From the NCBI GenBank assembly GCA_013368315.1, contig JAACJM010000048.1:310001-374000 (forward strand): 64,000 nucleotides of DNA, in the 5' to 3' direction. Source of the stretch: Tetrapyrgos nigripes. Taxonomy: Eukaryota > Basidiomycota > Agaricomycetes > Agaricales > Campanellaceae. Position numbers and translations under genes: made by a program. A model generated the notes under the pieces. That model was not told the DNA's origin, made no database searches, and worked only from the letters and a program-made list of their open reading frames with translations. Within the stretch, counting starts at the first letter, position 1. Each line of letters opens with the position of its first letter. Below are positions 11,167-22,314 of this stretch, piece by piece.

Positions 11167-12672
11167 ATGTCTAAAAAGCCCTCCAACAAATCTTCAACCA
11201 AAAAGGCCATCAAACTGCTCCTGTTTCCTTGTGTGTATATTCTTCTGTCATATGTTTTTTCTGTTCACACATTGACCTCCATCTGTTCGTATAGTGCACT
11301 TACTGCTTCCCCTCCTGCACTGTGTGTGTGTTATTTGTTTAGGTCTACTTTTCCTCCAGTTTCTTAACTCTGTCACAGTTGTGTGGACAGTCCCACTTTT
11401 AATTTCACTCTTCCAGATGAGGCATATGTCTGTTCTTCACTACTTCCTTTTATTCTACTCATCTCTTTTCATGTCTTCTTACCATCTCAGCCTTGGTTCT
11501 CCTATTGGCTTTGATTGTTCTGGCTCTGCCCAGGTCTATTTCCTCTATGATAATGATATGTGGGCATGTCTAATACCTTTATTATTGAAGTTGTCCTTGT
11601 CCTCATTGGTCTGGCTGAGTGTCCGTCAAGACTGAACATGCTTGTCAGGCTGATGATATGGGGCTTGACATAGATGAGGGACATTTAGACTTTGCTCAGC
11701 CTAATCATTCACTGGAGTGCCATAGAGAAGAGACTTTATCTCCTTTACCTTAATTGACTGATAGGTAGGTCATTCACCCTTTGTTGAGTGGTTTTTTGTT
11801 TTTCACTGAGTAATGTTCTTTGTTTTTCTCTCTGCAGTGACAGCCATCTTGAATATGTTGATACTCCTTTTGGTTCCCCAGTATTGTATCTGTCAGCTGA
11901 TGTGACCACCCCTCTGTCTGCCAAAACAATTGTCGAGTCCACTATTGTTCAAAGGTAGGCAGGCACTCAGTGGTTTCTTTTTTAGTCATTTCTTACTCTG
12001 TCTCCATTGATAGTGACAAAGATTTCCCTGAACCCACTGCCAGTGCTATCCTTGGCTCTGCCTCTTGTTGAACCCCAACATTGTTTCTACCTTGTGCCAC
12101 CTCCAAAAGGCGTCACTTGTGAGTCTTTATCATTTACTCTACTTTCTCTCTTGACATAATGTTCACTTTGAATGTATGCTAGAGTGTCCCCACCACCTGC
12201 TCACCTTTCCACATCCAAAGGTAACAAGAAAGTGAAGGTTGAGGCATCCCCTGAGGCATCACTTCTTCTTCCTTGGTACAAAGGAAAAGGGAGAGCAAGG
12301 CAGGCATCTCCTGAAGTTTCTAAGTGAGTTGCCTTTCTACTATTGCTTTATGTTGCTTGTTCTGACATTATCATATTGTAGTGATGCAGATGTTTCTAAC
12401 ATTAAGCCTCTGATCCCTCCTCCTCACTGTGTCAGTGTAAAAGAGGCTCCAAAGTGGGTTTTTTATTTTTCAGTTCCAGTACTGATGTCTTATCTTCACC
12501 TTCTGCTGCAGAGTGTCTACTGGTCCTCCTATTTTTATCTCAGATGAAGAAGACTCTCAAGACAATGACACTCCAAAAGCAAAAGCTCCAAGGGGTGTTC
12601 ATCAAACTTCCTGCATGTCCACTGGTGCCTGCCCACCTGTCGGAAAAAATGCAATTGGAAAATCAGCACTGA
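11167..12672 (+). pseudogene. Multi-exon Ser/Pro/Lys-rich gene, unknown, decayed
   Basis: A start near 11167 reads MSKKPSNKSSTKKAIK. Further on, exon-like blocks are separated by good short introns: gtgagt...tgctag (about 12119-12183) and gtgagt...attgtag (about 12324-12380). The exons read HLEYVDTPFGSPVLYL, KKVKVEASPEASLLLPWYKG, DADVSNIKPLIPPPHC and FISDEEDSQDNDTPKAKAP. The composition suggests a disordered N-terminal region of a nuclear or transposon-associated protein. In-frame stops (for example after ILGSASC) indicate decay. It ends shortly before a MITE. Confidence 0.45.
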
Positions 12673-12715
12673 CCCATACTGACAGAGACTGATTGCTTGG
12701 TCAGCCATGGGGTTG

Positions 12716-13385
12716 ACTGATCAGATGGATAAGTGGGAAAAGTTTTGGGTCAGTTTGATCAGACTGGTCAAGCTGACCTTGCTGGTCAAGGTGTCAAGGT
12801 TGTCGGTACACTCAATAACCACCCAAGTCACACAATACGAGAAAGCCGGTTACAAAAGAGTAGATTGATCAAAAGAGATAGAGAGATAGAGAGATAGAGA
12901 AAGTAAGCTGACTAGGCTCTACACTGCGTAGTAAAAGTACGGAGTGGAGACAAAGTGAACGAACTAAAGAATAGGTTACAAAGATCACAGGTATATAAGT
13001 AAAATATGAACAGATGGGAAAGAGTAAGTAATAATAGACAGTATCATGTGGAAACATCAAGTGCGAGAGAATAATGAGTTAGATATGGATAGATGAAGGT
13101 ACTGGATCATAAGGAATGATTGACAGTGAGAATGTCCGTGGAGATAAGAAGCGGAGGAAATAAGAGTGTGAGTCATAGATCTATGGAGACGGTAACTATA
13201 GATGATGATGGGAAATGGTTGATGTTTATGGGGTTAGAGTGGGAAGTAGGTAGTAAAAGGAAAAGAATAGAAAGGAAATGAATAGGTAGGGAGCGATTCA
13301 TGACACAAGGTGATCACTGGTGACCAAGTTCACCAGGGCTGATCATGCTGATCCAGAACGTTTCCCACTTATCCATTTGATCAGT
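12716..13385. mobile_element. MITE with inverted ends, split by a solo LTR
   Basis: Left end ACTGATCAGATGGATAAGTG at 12716 pairs with the inverse of 13366-13385 (ACTGATCAAATGGATAAGTG); similarity continues inward about 70 bp and is rich in GATCA and GGTCA. Removing the 514-bp LTR and one target copy leaves about 150 bp. A target duplication for the MITE itself could not be resolved. Confidence 0.7.
12792..13305 (-). repeat. Solo Gypsy LTR with 5-bp target duplication
   Basis: 514 bp from TGTCAAGG to CATGACA, flanked by caagg (12787-12791 and 13306-13310). It matches the LTR at 35218-35660 (both contain GGTACACTCAATAAC, AGTAAGCTGACTA and CTCTACACTG), which belongs to a minus-strand Gypsy, so this copy also points left. 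There is no internal sequence: it arose by LTR-LTR recombination. Confidence 0.85.
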
Positions 13386-13505
13386 GCTTCCTCCTGCTCA
13401 CAATAAGGAGGAAAAATAATGCAACCACAGCCCTTTCTACATTGCCCAGCTATTAAGTACTCAACCTGCTCGACACAAAGTAGTTAATACAGGAATTTTC
13501 AATTA

Positions 13506-13592
13506 CTTACTGAGAATCGAACCCCCATCACATAGACACACTTACATAAGATAAATGGACGACACACTTTACCGTTCAGCCAAAGACGTCTT
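13506..13592 (-). ncRNA. tRNA-like sequence (SINE head or tRNA relic)
   Basis: On the minus strand a good Pol III A box (TGGCTGAACGG, about 13572-13582) is followed by a B box (GGTTCGATTCT, about 13513-13523). The gap between boxes is about 48 bases, longer than in most tRNAs, and the would-be acceptor arms do not pair. A tRNA-derived SINE or tRNA pseudogene fits better than a working tRNA. Confidence 0.4.
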
Positions 13593-13719
13593 TTCATTTT
13601 CTCAAGTGCCTAAAATATATACCGCTTTTTTGGGCTGATTAGTACTGACCATCCCTCACATCCATTGCTTGATCAGATATGCATATATCAGTATGTCTTT
13701 ATTTATTGTCCTTCGTAAG

Positions 13720-14880
13720 CTAACTAAAGGTCCTCTGTAGTACCGCCACCAGGATTGCTGTCTCTGTCACCGCCTCCAGACTGTTATTACCATCACCACC
13801 ATCACCACCATCACCATTGTCATCACTGTTGTCATCACTATCACTCTCCTGCTCATCCAACAGCTCATTCCTTTCCTCCTCCCTTCACTGCTCAGTCCCT
13901 GAGAGAGACTGGCCTCCAGTACTCAAAGAGGTTCCTCACCCAGCGTTCATTCCGTTGCAAGGCTTTGGAAATCTTCTGATGGTATGCCTCCAAATTGGCT
14001 TGGTAATTGATCCCAGTGACCAATCCAGTTGCAGTCAAGCTTGAATCACCAGATAGCACCCAATGAGCCTGGATTTTTATCAACAATCATTCCATGCTGA
14101 AAGTACTTTCAGCCACTCACCAATATTGCACTGCCCGCTATAGCTCCCAGCCTCATAAAGAAGATTTTGGCCTTGTTCCGCATGATCTCAGTACTAGGCA
14201 TCAAACATTTTCCCTCCATTAGACCCTTGGGCACATTTTCCCCTCAGATCAACACAGCAAAAAGCTAAAAAAAAACAAGGCAATGTCAATGTGAGTGCAT
14301 CATCTGAATCAACGACACTTACCTTGAGCAGTACAGGGTTTCGGAAAGCATGCTTATGATCCCATTTTGACGAGAAATTGTCATGCAGAATAGGTATGCG
14401 AAAAGTCGAGTAATAGGATCCCTTGCCATCCTGTGACTTGTGATACCCAATGTCCTCTGCAAAGTTCTCCTGACGGTGATCCATTTTAACGTGGACCTCG
14501 GTACCAAAGATCTGAACAATGGCTTTGAGTCAAAGTTGAGTGGCAGTATTGGCTAGTTGCTGCTTCATGGAGTCTGTGAACTGGGAAGTCAAGGGTAAGT
14601 ACTTCTACATCTGGAAGTCCCGAAGCATAGCATGTACTGTTGTGCGGAACCATGGCTTTCCGATGTGCGCATGCAAATCCTGGGGAACCAACTCATACAA
14701 ATCCTGAAACTGACCTGAATGATAGACTCCTTGTTTTCGAAGCATGTGGTATCATCAAACTCGTTGTTGTACTCCCTTCAAAAGAAAAATGAGGTGCTGT
14801 CAGTCAACCACAATCCATAAGTAATGACATATTTCTTGCCCAAAATCTTGACCTCTCCCTCTTCACTAGCTCAAGCCAGG
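13720..14880 (-). pseudogene. Decayed gene of an unknown TE-associated basidiomycete family
   Basis: The minus strand gives ordered protein blocks: EEGEVKILGKKYVITYGLWL (about 14865-14805), FENKESIIQGQFQDLYELVP and HIGKPWFRTTVHAMLRDFQM (about 14740-14605), GTEVHVKMDHRQENFAEDIG and YYSTFRIPILHDNFSSKWDH with AFRNPVLLK (14505-14325), a likely intron from gtaagtg at about 14323, AGSAIL, LTATGLVTGINYQANLEAYH and ERWVRNLFEYWR (14050-13895), and an acidic tail ending at 13720-13722. TAG and TGA stops and frame changes break it. The layout resembles a multi-copy Agaricomycete family (DUF6698-like, from memory, unverified). Its 5' end stops exactly at the inverted repeat of the next element. Confidence 0.5.
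13784..13846 (+). repeat. CAC/CAT trinucleotide microsatellite
   Basis: Imperfect (CAC/CAT)n run. On the minus strand it encodes the Asp/Gly-rich acidic tail of the pseudogene above, so it is probably an expanded codon tract. Confidence 0.8.
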
Positions 14881-15140
14881 ACACAGTTTTTTTATAAAAG
14901 TTTTACCCTTAGAAGCTCCTTTATAAAAAGTGACAGTTGAACCTTGGCCACACGTGACTAGACTGTCTTATAAAGCGACCTGCCCTTTTCAGCGGTAGCT
15001 CGTAGACCCAGCATGGTCTCTTGCAGAAAATGCCATCATGGGCATAGCTCGGCACTGCGCTGCCATCGGATTTTTCGGAAATTGCTGAGCTAGCTCGGGT
15101 TATTCGGAAAATGCCTGGGCCTTGGGTTATTCTGTGCATG

Positions 15141-15524
15141 GGAACATTTCCGCCCTCCTTGAACTTGCCTTGCGCCTGCCACGGCGCCATTTCTGCTATA
15201 TATATACTGCTCTACTACTGTATTATAGTACAAATTGCATGAGTACATAAGTAAATAATGGTACATGAGCTCAACTGAGCTTGCTTTTAGGTCTGCTGAA
15301 AGCATGCTGGTCTGGGTTACGCTTGGGCTCGGGCTGATCCCTGCGTGGGAATATTTCCGCCCTCACCCGCCGTTGCTGCCATATATATTGTCCTACTTCT
15401 GTATTATCAAAAGAATTACATACGTACATTTTTAGATGGTACATACAAGAGAGATCGCTGTTGGGTTTGCCGAAAAGATGCTGGGGGCGGGGGGCACCAC
15501 ATCCTGGGAATATTTCCACCCTGC
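15141..15524 (+). repeat. Degenerate tandem units marked by GGGAATATTTCC
   Basis: GGGAAYATTTCCRCCCT recurs at about 15141, 15349 and 15509, each followed by TGCYATATATAT- or CCTATACATT-like sequence and a GTACATA patch, and preceded by TCGGAAAATGC-like or GAAAAGATGC-like sequence. The spacing is about 160-208 bp. Probably non-coding. Confidence 0.5.
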
Positions 15525-15779
15525 TTGGGCACCCGCCTATACATTTCTAGGCCCATCCAGAGGTTATTGTTGTACCCAGTGAATGAGGATATGCTTAGAG
15601 CACCCTCGAAGAGAGACTCGGCTTTAAAACTATCGGAAAATCTGTCGCTAGCATCGGTTCCCACGGCAATCGGGGTAGGGTCAGGCATGGTCCCTTCTTC
15701 GCTCCGTGTGCCATCGTTGCGTATTCACCCTAGATATATCCATACAGGTGCATGTGAGGTGCTTACTGTATCCTAAATG

Positions 15780-17576
15780 GTGTCCGATGCAAAACAAAAC
15801 TTGAGCCAAGGTAGCTACATGAGTAGTTCGACCAAATTTTGACGTTAATTCAACAATCATTCACAGTGTATGATACTTTCTGACTTGGATAAATCAGTTG
15901 GATCATGTCCAGAGCTCCAAAATAAAGATTTTACATGTATATGGACTCAGCTCTAGGTCTTGATATTAAGTGTCAATATATTCAGGTGAGTCTAGTAAAC
16001 AACGTATGCTTTCAAGTCTTTGGATTATCACTTTTTTGCAGTTTTGCATCCCAAAGTTGCTTTTAAGGATCTATCAATCTTAGATGCTCATAATATGGCT
16101 GTATACCTTCCAATCATTTTATATGTTATACCAAGCATTTCACGATTTTTCAGTGATTTTAAGACCACTACATCATACCTTGAATTCAAGACGAATGTCT
16201 GTTATTGACCATTTTATGACTGTTGTAGATTAATTCGCAATTATATTGCATATCACTCAGCAGATAGTAACAAGAAATATTTATGCAGTGCTCATATGTA
16301 TTCTGAACCTATCCCGAAGCTCTCCGAGGTCAAAAAGACTCTGTAGATACAACATGAGTCAAAGCAAAGACTGAGATGGCATGCTAAGCGCCCAGGAAGT
16401 GTGTGGGAATACTGTTCAACAGTAATTCGACAGTAATTTGACGACACGTCATCATCGTTGAACTGCCAGCACATCCCTTGGGCATCCACTCCTGAGCTTT
16501 TTTTGCGTCCATGGAGGACAACAGACAGCTACATGTATAGGTGACTTTTCCCATTGAAAAATACCGCCTCATTTGGAACACTTGGCCATACATAGCCATC
16601 AACTTTTATGGTGCATCCCAGTACTCTCATACCTCCATAGCTCATACCTCCACCTGCTGGTTTTAACTCTCTTTAGAACGCCTATTGAATCCCCTTTCTC
16701 TCTTTCAATCAGCCCTTGCCATCCCTCACTTGCTGGAACTGTCATGTTTGGGGGGGAGCTAATCAAGGGGTGTTGGTGAGGCGGGAGAAGGAGCAGGGTC
16801 AGTGATGGATTGCATGGCCTGGAGACTAGTACAGATGTTGTGGGAATGGGTTACGAGGAGTGGGCACAGGGGAGTGGTGAGCCATCCCTTTCTCTGTTTT
16901 TTTCTCTCTCTTTTCTTCAAGTCAGTTTCTTTTCCTGTTTCTTGGCTTTTTATACTGACTTTTTTGATATGTAGACCTCTGACGGTCTTCCCCTCATCAG
17001 CCCGGATGCAGCAAACCCAGTCTATGAATGCGTGCGGGCACTGCAGGCCATAACAGTCATGGGTGTGTCTTTTCATTTGTTGTTTGTCCTCTTTACATTT
17101 GCTTGGCTGACTTTCCAATGCTTAGCGTCCAGTGTACAAGGTCCAACATCTACACATCATTTATGACATGGTGTACCCACAGCAACAGTTTCCACCGCTG
17201 CTCCTGGCCTCATTAAACTCATGTGAGGAGGAACGTGGGATGAGCCGACTCTTCTGGAGCCAGGAGTGGTTCGAGGCAGACGATGGCTGAAGATTAGGGC
17301 CTACAGTACTACTAGATATATTTGTAGATATTGTGTGCATCAAAATATCTGTGCCCGACTGTGTATGACTGCCAAATGATACTTAATGACTAAGGATGCT
17401 TGATTTGGAAAGTGGCTGTCCAAGCTGAGTTACAGTCCAAAACTGAGCTGAGGAGCCTTGGAGAGCTATGGACCAAGGTCCATCACTCTCAGGCCAGTGC
17501 TCTAGTCAGCTGAATGTGCGTCGTAGCTGGTAGGTTAGTTGGCAGTGATTTTATAAAAAGATAACCTTAAGATTAT
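15780..17576. other. Interior of the putative element; no supported gene
   Basis: Only short unrelated open frames occur. A tRNA-like A-box patch (AGCTGACTAGAGCACTGG, minus strand near 17490-17510) is the only notable signal. Confidence 0.35.
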
Positions 17577-17628
17577 CCAATGATTTTTATAAACGAGCTT
17601 CTAAGGTACAACTCAGGATTTTATATAA

Positions 17629-18011
17629 TTACTGTGTCTCAGGGTGACTAGCTGTTGCCTCCCGGTCATCTTCTTCATCTCTGTCTGTTTCCTCGTCATC
17701 AGAATCCCTGCTAGTATGATGGAACTTGCAATGTTGATCTTGAGAGCCCTCTGAGTCAGAAAATTCATTGGTCATATCTCCAAGGTGACGTCGCAAGCCA
17801 CGTTGTTCATCTTCTAGTTTCTGTGCTTGGGCTTGTGCCTCCCGAGCAATCTAGTATATGTAGAAGGTCAATGCAAAGCAGATCAACTGACAAATGGTCA
17901 ACATACACGAGTGAGGGTGCGAGGTGTTGTTGATGGGGATATTGCAGGTACGGCAGGCCAGTCGTTCTGGTCCCGACCATGTTGATGTTCAGCTCTAGGA
18001 GGTGGCGACAT
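17629..18011 (-). CDS. Two-exon acidic coiled-coil protein, 108 aa, or N-terminal part of a split gene
   Basis: ATG at 18011 opens exon 1 (18011-17907, MSPPPRAEHQHGRDQNDW..), then a 56-bp GT-AG intron (17906-17851, gtatgt...actag). Exon 2 (17850-17629) reads IAREAQAQAQKLEDEQRGLR.. and a very acidic tail ending in TAA. The frame is intact. A short helix is followed by an Asp/Glu/Ser-rich region, as in disordered nuclear proteins. The last six coding bases and the stop lie in the right inverted end of the 14881-17637 element, so the original C-terminus may be lost; the block at 14880-13720 is a candidate continuation. Function unknown. Confidence 0.55.
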
Positions 18012-18224
18012 TTTTTTATGCCTCTAGACATCTGTCCCACTTTTTTAAGTATGTACTCAGCAAATATGGCTTGATGTCATTGTCATCATCATGGTGGAGT
18101 ATGTGTAAGTACTTGTAAATGTGGTCCTGAGTGTGGCATAGGATCTTGGTATGTGACCATTTGAGTTTCTCCATAGCACATGTAAGTGACATCATCAGTA
18201 CCTCTCCTCTGACTCAACTCCAAT

Positions 18225-20157
18225 ATGCCCAAGAGACCCACCACCAAGAAAGAGCCTCAATCTACTAGAGAAGAAGGCAAGACAAAATATTGTGAGTATT
18301 GCAATGAATGGAAATATCCTCGCAGATTCAAACACCACAGCACTACCTGCAAATGAAAGAACCCGCTCGTCACTGATAAAATATTGACAACTTCTGCACC
18401 CAGAGTGAGGAAGCAAAGAAAGGTAGATTCTGGGCATTCTTTTCGGATTGAGGAGCAGCAAAACATTCAGTCCTCAATCAACAGACTCAATGAGGTTTTG
18501 GCTCTTTTTTTCACTGTCTAATCATTCATTAGTATCCTCATGAATCCTGATTTGTAGGACCTGTTCGATGACTTAGTCCCTCACGAAAATCATACAGTTG
18601 CACAGAACAATATTGCACAGCCTGAAGGTATGTTTCTCAACCCAAATATCAGATAATGGTGCCAGAATTGAAGTTGACCTTAGCCAATGTTGGTGAGATT
18701 GAGGATTCGCAGGTTGAAGGACCTAGACTTCCATCACAATACATCAAGATCATTCTGCACCTGTCCAGTGAGGACTTAGTGATGTTAATACTGATTGATT
18801 CTACCTCAGTATCTGCCACATACGAACCTACTCGCAAGGCTACTCCTTGGATGCCATTCAAGTCACGCGAAGATCTCGAGTTTTCTGCGTTGGCTGTGCA
18901 TGCGTTGAAGTTGAAGGAGATTGTTAACAAAGAACTTGATGGAATCCATGGACAATGGTCAAAAGCAGGAAGTACACTCACCATTCGCACTTGGGACGAC
19001 ATGCAGAGAACGATAGACAAAGCAAAAGAGTACTTCATTTGTGTGCGTAGATTCTGCCTCAGAGTTATAGATATACCTACCTTTACTTATTACTGAAGTT
19101 TAAAAGTTCCATTACAGTTGCGTATGATGGCGTGGATCGATGATTTGACTTCAAGTATCACTCCCCATGGGAAATACTAAAATCATTGGCACAGGACCAG
19201 TCTCTTGCTCTGTTCTCATCCTGGAATTCCCACTGGAAGATTTACTGTGAAGGTGGACTTGAGGAACATGAGATCATCTGAGTGATTGATGAACCTTGCT
19301 CAGCGAACAGATGGTGGGAGGTTGACGTATGTAATTTCCTTGTTCTGATTCAACTTGTTCAAATTATAACTCACAAACCTTTGCCACAAGACGGATATGT
19401 GCATTGCTATATGCCCATTCATCTTTGGCTGGATAAGGGACAAGTGTCTCGCAAGGTGAAGAAACATCCCATGGTAATATGTCCAATCTGGTTACCTCAT
19501 GAAATCTGTAATGGATCTGGTAATGGAGGTGGCATGCTTGTGGCTTATGTTCCAGTGGTAAGCAGTATACTACTTACTATGCATACTAGTATAATCTCAT
19601 GTTTTTGACATTGATTTTTGAAAGATAGATGACCCTTTTGATAGTGAAGAGGCAAGTGCTTCGGAAAGAGAGGCCTTTCAGCATTTCAAGCGTGAAGTCT
19701 ATGCATGGGTGGCTGAGGTTATCTTTGGTCTGGACCTTCGCACACATTCTTGTTATGGTGAAGCTTTCATCTTTGGTGATGGTGTCACTCACATCGGTCA
19801 CCCCAGAATTCTCATAGAAAGCATGGATGCTGAAGAAGCTGCTTCTGCCACTGCAAAACATCCTTGCCCGACATACCTTGTATCAAAAGATGAGCTCAAT
19901 CAGCTCAGTAAATGCTTTATGCCACAATTGTCAGCATCAATGCATGAGGCAATCGAGAGGGCAAGATCCCAAACCACTAAAAAGGCACGCAATGCCATCT
20001 TCGTGGATTATGGTCTCCATAACATTAACGTTTGTATTTCCAGTTTTTATATTGGCTTTGGGACTCACTCGGAAGTTTTAGCATTTCATGTGGGATTTCC
20101 AATACTCAGACCTGTATCAGGCATACTTCTATGACCTACTGCATTCAGATGACCTAG
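18225..20157 (+). pseudogene. Plavaka-type transposase, 3'-truncated and decayed
   Basis: Starts MPKRPTTKKEP with a zinc-finger-like YCEYCNEWKYPRRFKHHST and C about six residues later. After introns (gtatgt...gtgccag near 18628-18665 is clear) come PWMPFKSREDLEFSALAVHA (about 18845-18905), DEPCSANRWWEVD (about 19288-19326), IHLWLDKGQVSRKVKKHP (about 19420-19475), NGSGNGGGMLVAYVPV and FGDGVTHIGHPRILI (about 19772-19815) with CPTYLVSKDELNQLSKCF. This is the block order of Plavaka (CACTA-related) transposases. TGA stops, for example after the zinc finger, and frame changes make it inactive. Near 20157 it runs into Gypsy sequence, so the catalytic 3' part is missing. Confidence 0.75.
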
Positions 20158-21607
20158 GGACTGCTACTGTGCTGGTAAACCCCCTAGAGGAATAGATTCA
20201 GCAGGCACTGGGGAGAGAAGTAGAGGTGTTAAAAGGACTAGAGAAGTTGAGGAAGGAGGGATTGCAACAGCTTGCCAATGGCTTACCTGAATGGGAAGAG
20301 GATAATGGATTGGTATACCACAAGAGCCGAGTCTACGTTCCTCCAGATGAAGAGCTGCAGAAGGCAATAGTAGAACAGTGCCACGACAAGCTGTCAGCAG
20401 GACATCCAGGGCTGCATGGGACACTTGACCTGGTAACCTCACACTTCTGGTGGCCTACTGTTCACTCCTTTGTGGAGAAGTATGTTGAGGGATGTGACAA
20501 ATGCACCAGGAAGAAGCTACAGCATCACCCATGAGCAGTAATCCAACCCTTGGATGTACCCTTAGGACTCTGGGAAGAAGTTGGAGTCGACCTCATTACA
20601 CAGCTACCATCCTCACAAGGTTATGACACAAACCTAGTCTGCACTGACCTCTATAGAAAACAAGTGCACACCCTTCCGCCACTGAAGTCACCAACCTATA
20701 CTACCGAGAGATTTTCTGCCTTCATGGCCTCCCACTTCGCTTTGTGTCCAATCATGGTCCACAGTTTGCAGCCCAAACCATGCACTCTCTGTTAGATCGT
20801 CTCGGGATCAAGTCAAACCTTTCCTCAGGCTACCGACCCCAGACGAATGGACAGACAGAACGAGCCAATCAGGAAGTGGAGAAATACCTGTGTCTCTACA
20901 CTAACTATAGGCAGGATGATTGGGTAGAGCACCTTCCTATGGCTGAGTTTGTTCTGAACTCCTGCACACACTCTGCACATGGCTTGGCACCATTTGAGGT
21001 GACTTATGGCTACCTTCCTCTGTTTAACATACCGGTGGGCCACCGCACAGATTGGCTCAAAGTCCTAAGACAGGTTCAAAAGGATGCAGGATCAGCATTA
21101 CACCTAGCCAAGCGCTGTATGAAGGAAGGGTACGAAAGAGGGAAATGGAAGGGACATCAGTTCAAGGTTGGAGACTATGTTTGGCTGAGTGTGGAAGACA
21201 TCGACTTGAAACTTTCAAGTGACAAGTTGGGGGATCAACAGTTGGGACCATACGAGATTATGGAAAAAGTTGGAGAGTTAGACTATCGGTTAGACCTCCC
21301 TGAATCTCTTAATCGTCTGCACCCAGTATTCCACATCAACAAACTCTAACCCTACAAGGGTAATTTGGTGAACGGGCTCTTACCTGAAGAGCCAGAGCCA
21401 GTGTACCTTGAGGGGGAGGATGAGCCCGAGTATGAAGTGGACGCCCTTCTGGACAGCAGGATATGATGGAGGCAATTGGAATACCTTGTCAAGTGGAAAG
21501 GGTATGACGACAGCCATAACTCATGGGAGCCAGTTGCAAATCTCAAAAATGCGAAACGCAAGATCACAGCATTCCACAAGAAACACCCAGAGGCAACAAA
21601 GACTTAG
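20158..21607 (+). pseudogene. pol: Chromodomain Ty3/Gypsy pol, integrase half only
   Basis: Begins abruptly inside pol. The zinc finger H(x)nH...CDKC lies at about 20380-20510 (GHPGLHGTLDLVTSHFWWP). The integrase core WEEVGVDLITQLP is at about 20570-20610, NHGPQFAAQT at about 20748 and NGQTERANQEVEKYL at about 20845-20890. The C-terminal part LGPYEIMEKVGELDYRLDLP and HPVFHINKL ends near 21349. A chromodomain follows ([36 protein letters not shown], about 21428-21550). TGA at 20532, a frameshift near 20745 and a TGA in the chromodomain inactivate it. Chromodomains direct integration to heterochromatin. Confidence 0.88.
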
Positions 21608-21644
21608 GATTCATCGAGGACAATGAAGTGTAGGAGGGGGGTAA

Positions 21645-22103
21645 TGTCATGACATCTATATTTGGTACTATTTATTTCTTCTTATCTCTGTCTCCTCGGA
21701 TCTTTACACCATATGACTCTTGTTCCACATGCTACGCACCGGACCTTTCATTTCTCTGATACAGCTTCGATACAGCTTCTTGACAGCTTCCCTTACAGCT
21801 TTCTTTACAGCTTTCCTTACAGCCTCTCTTACAGCTTTACTTTTACATATATAAACCCTGTCCTGACACCTGGTTCCCCATCTCAACCTCTTCGTCATTG
21901 GGACCAGGTGTGTATTCCCCTTTTCATTACTTCTTTAAACCTTTACTGATGGACACTGTAGTTCCAGTACTTACTGCTGTCTGTTAGGTATTTAATACAT
22001 TCTTCGTCGTTGGGACCAGTTCCAGTACTTACTGCTGTCTGTTAGTTGAGTCAAGCCTGTAGCTCCTCGTTATCGCTATCTAAGCGCTCGCCTCTTTGTG
22101 ACA
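21645..22103 (+). repeat. 3' LTR of the chromodomain Gypsy fragment
   Basis: Preceded by the polypurine tract taggaggggggtaa. It starts TGTCATGACA and ends TTTGTGACA, with a TATA-like catatataaa near 21845. Its start and the GGGACCAGGT motif match the solo LTR at 62097-62592 (GGGACTAGGT), so both belong to one family. TTACAGC-type units repeat at about 21770-21840. Confidence 0.8.
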
Positions 22104-22314
22104 GGAAGGTAGCTGTTGGTTGAGTCATTTGCCTTTGACCCCACACTCAGCGTCTCAGTGAGGAATGGTAATGGTGTTCATCACTCAGATACTCGTCTTT
22201 TCTACCCTGTGCCCATCTTGGCATTCTTGCCCATCTGTACCTGCCTTTTGCCTGTCTTGTCTACTTGTCTTGTCTATGTCTTTTATCTTGTCTCACCTTC
22301 TGTCTTATTACACA
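22104..22314. other. Leader or junction between two Gypsy elements
   Basis: T/C-rich sequence between the LTR of the first Gypsy and the gag ATG of the second. No copy of the second element's LTR (27643-27833) is found here, so its 5' LTR seems lost or replaced. Confidence 0.4.

Larger units (their letters stand above)
14881..17637. mobile_element. Putative 2.76-kb element with diverged inverted ends
   Basis: The left end ACACAGTTTTTTTATAAAA.. and the inverse of the right end ACACAGTAATTATATAAAA.. both continue through ACCTTAGAAGCTC-type sequence to TTTATAAAAA, an inverted similarity of about 55 bp with small indels (14881-14934 and 17577-17637). No transposase is seen inside. Flanks ccagg and ctcagg are similar but not a clean target duplication. 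It separates two minus-strand coding blocks. Confidence 0.45.

Noticed and set aside
9432..12547. Many hydrophobic plus-strand frames
   Set aside because: They come from T-rich sequence opposite the minus-strand pseudogene or from introns and lack protein-like composition.
22104..22314. 5' LTR of the second Gypsy
   Set aside because: No similarity to the 3' LTR at 27643-27833 despite a terminal ttaca at 22307-22311.
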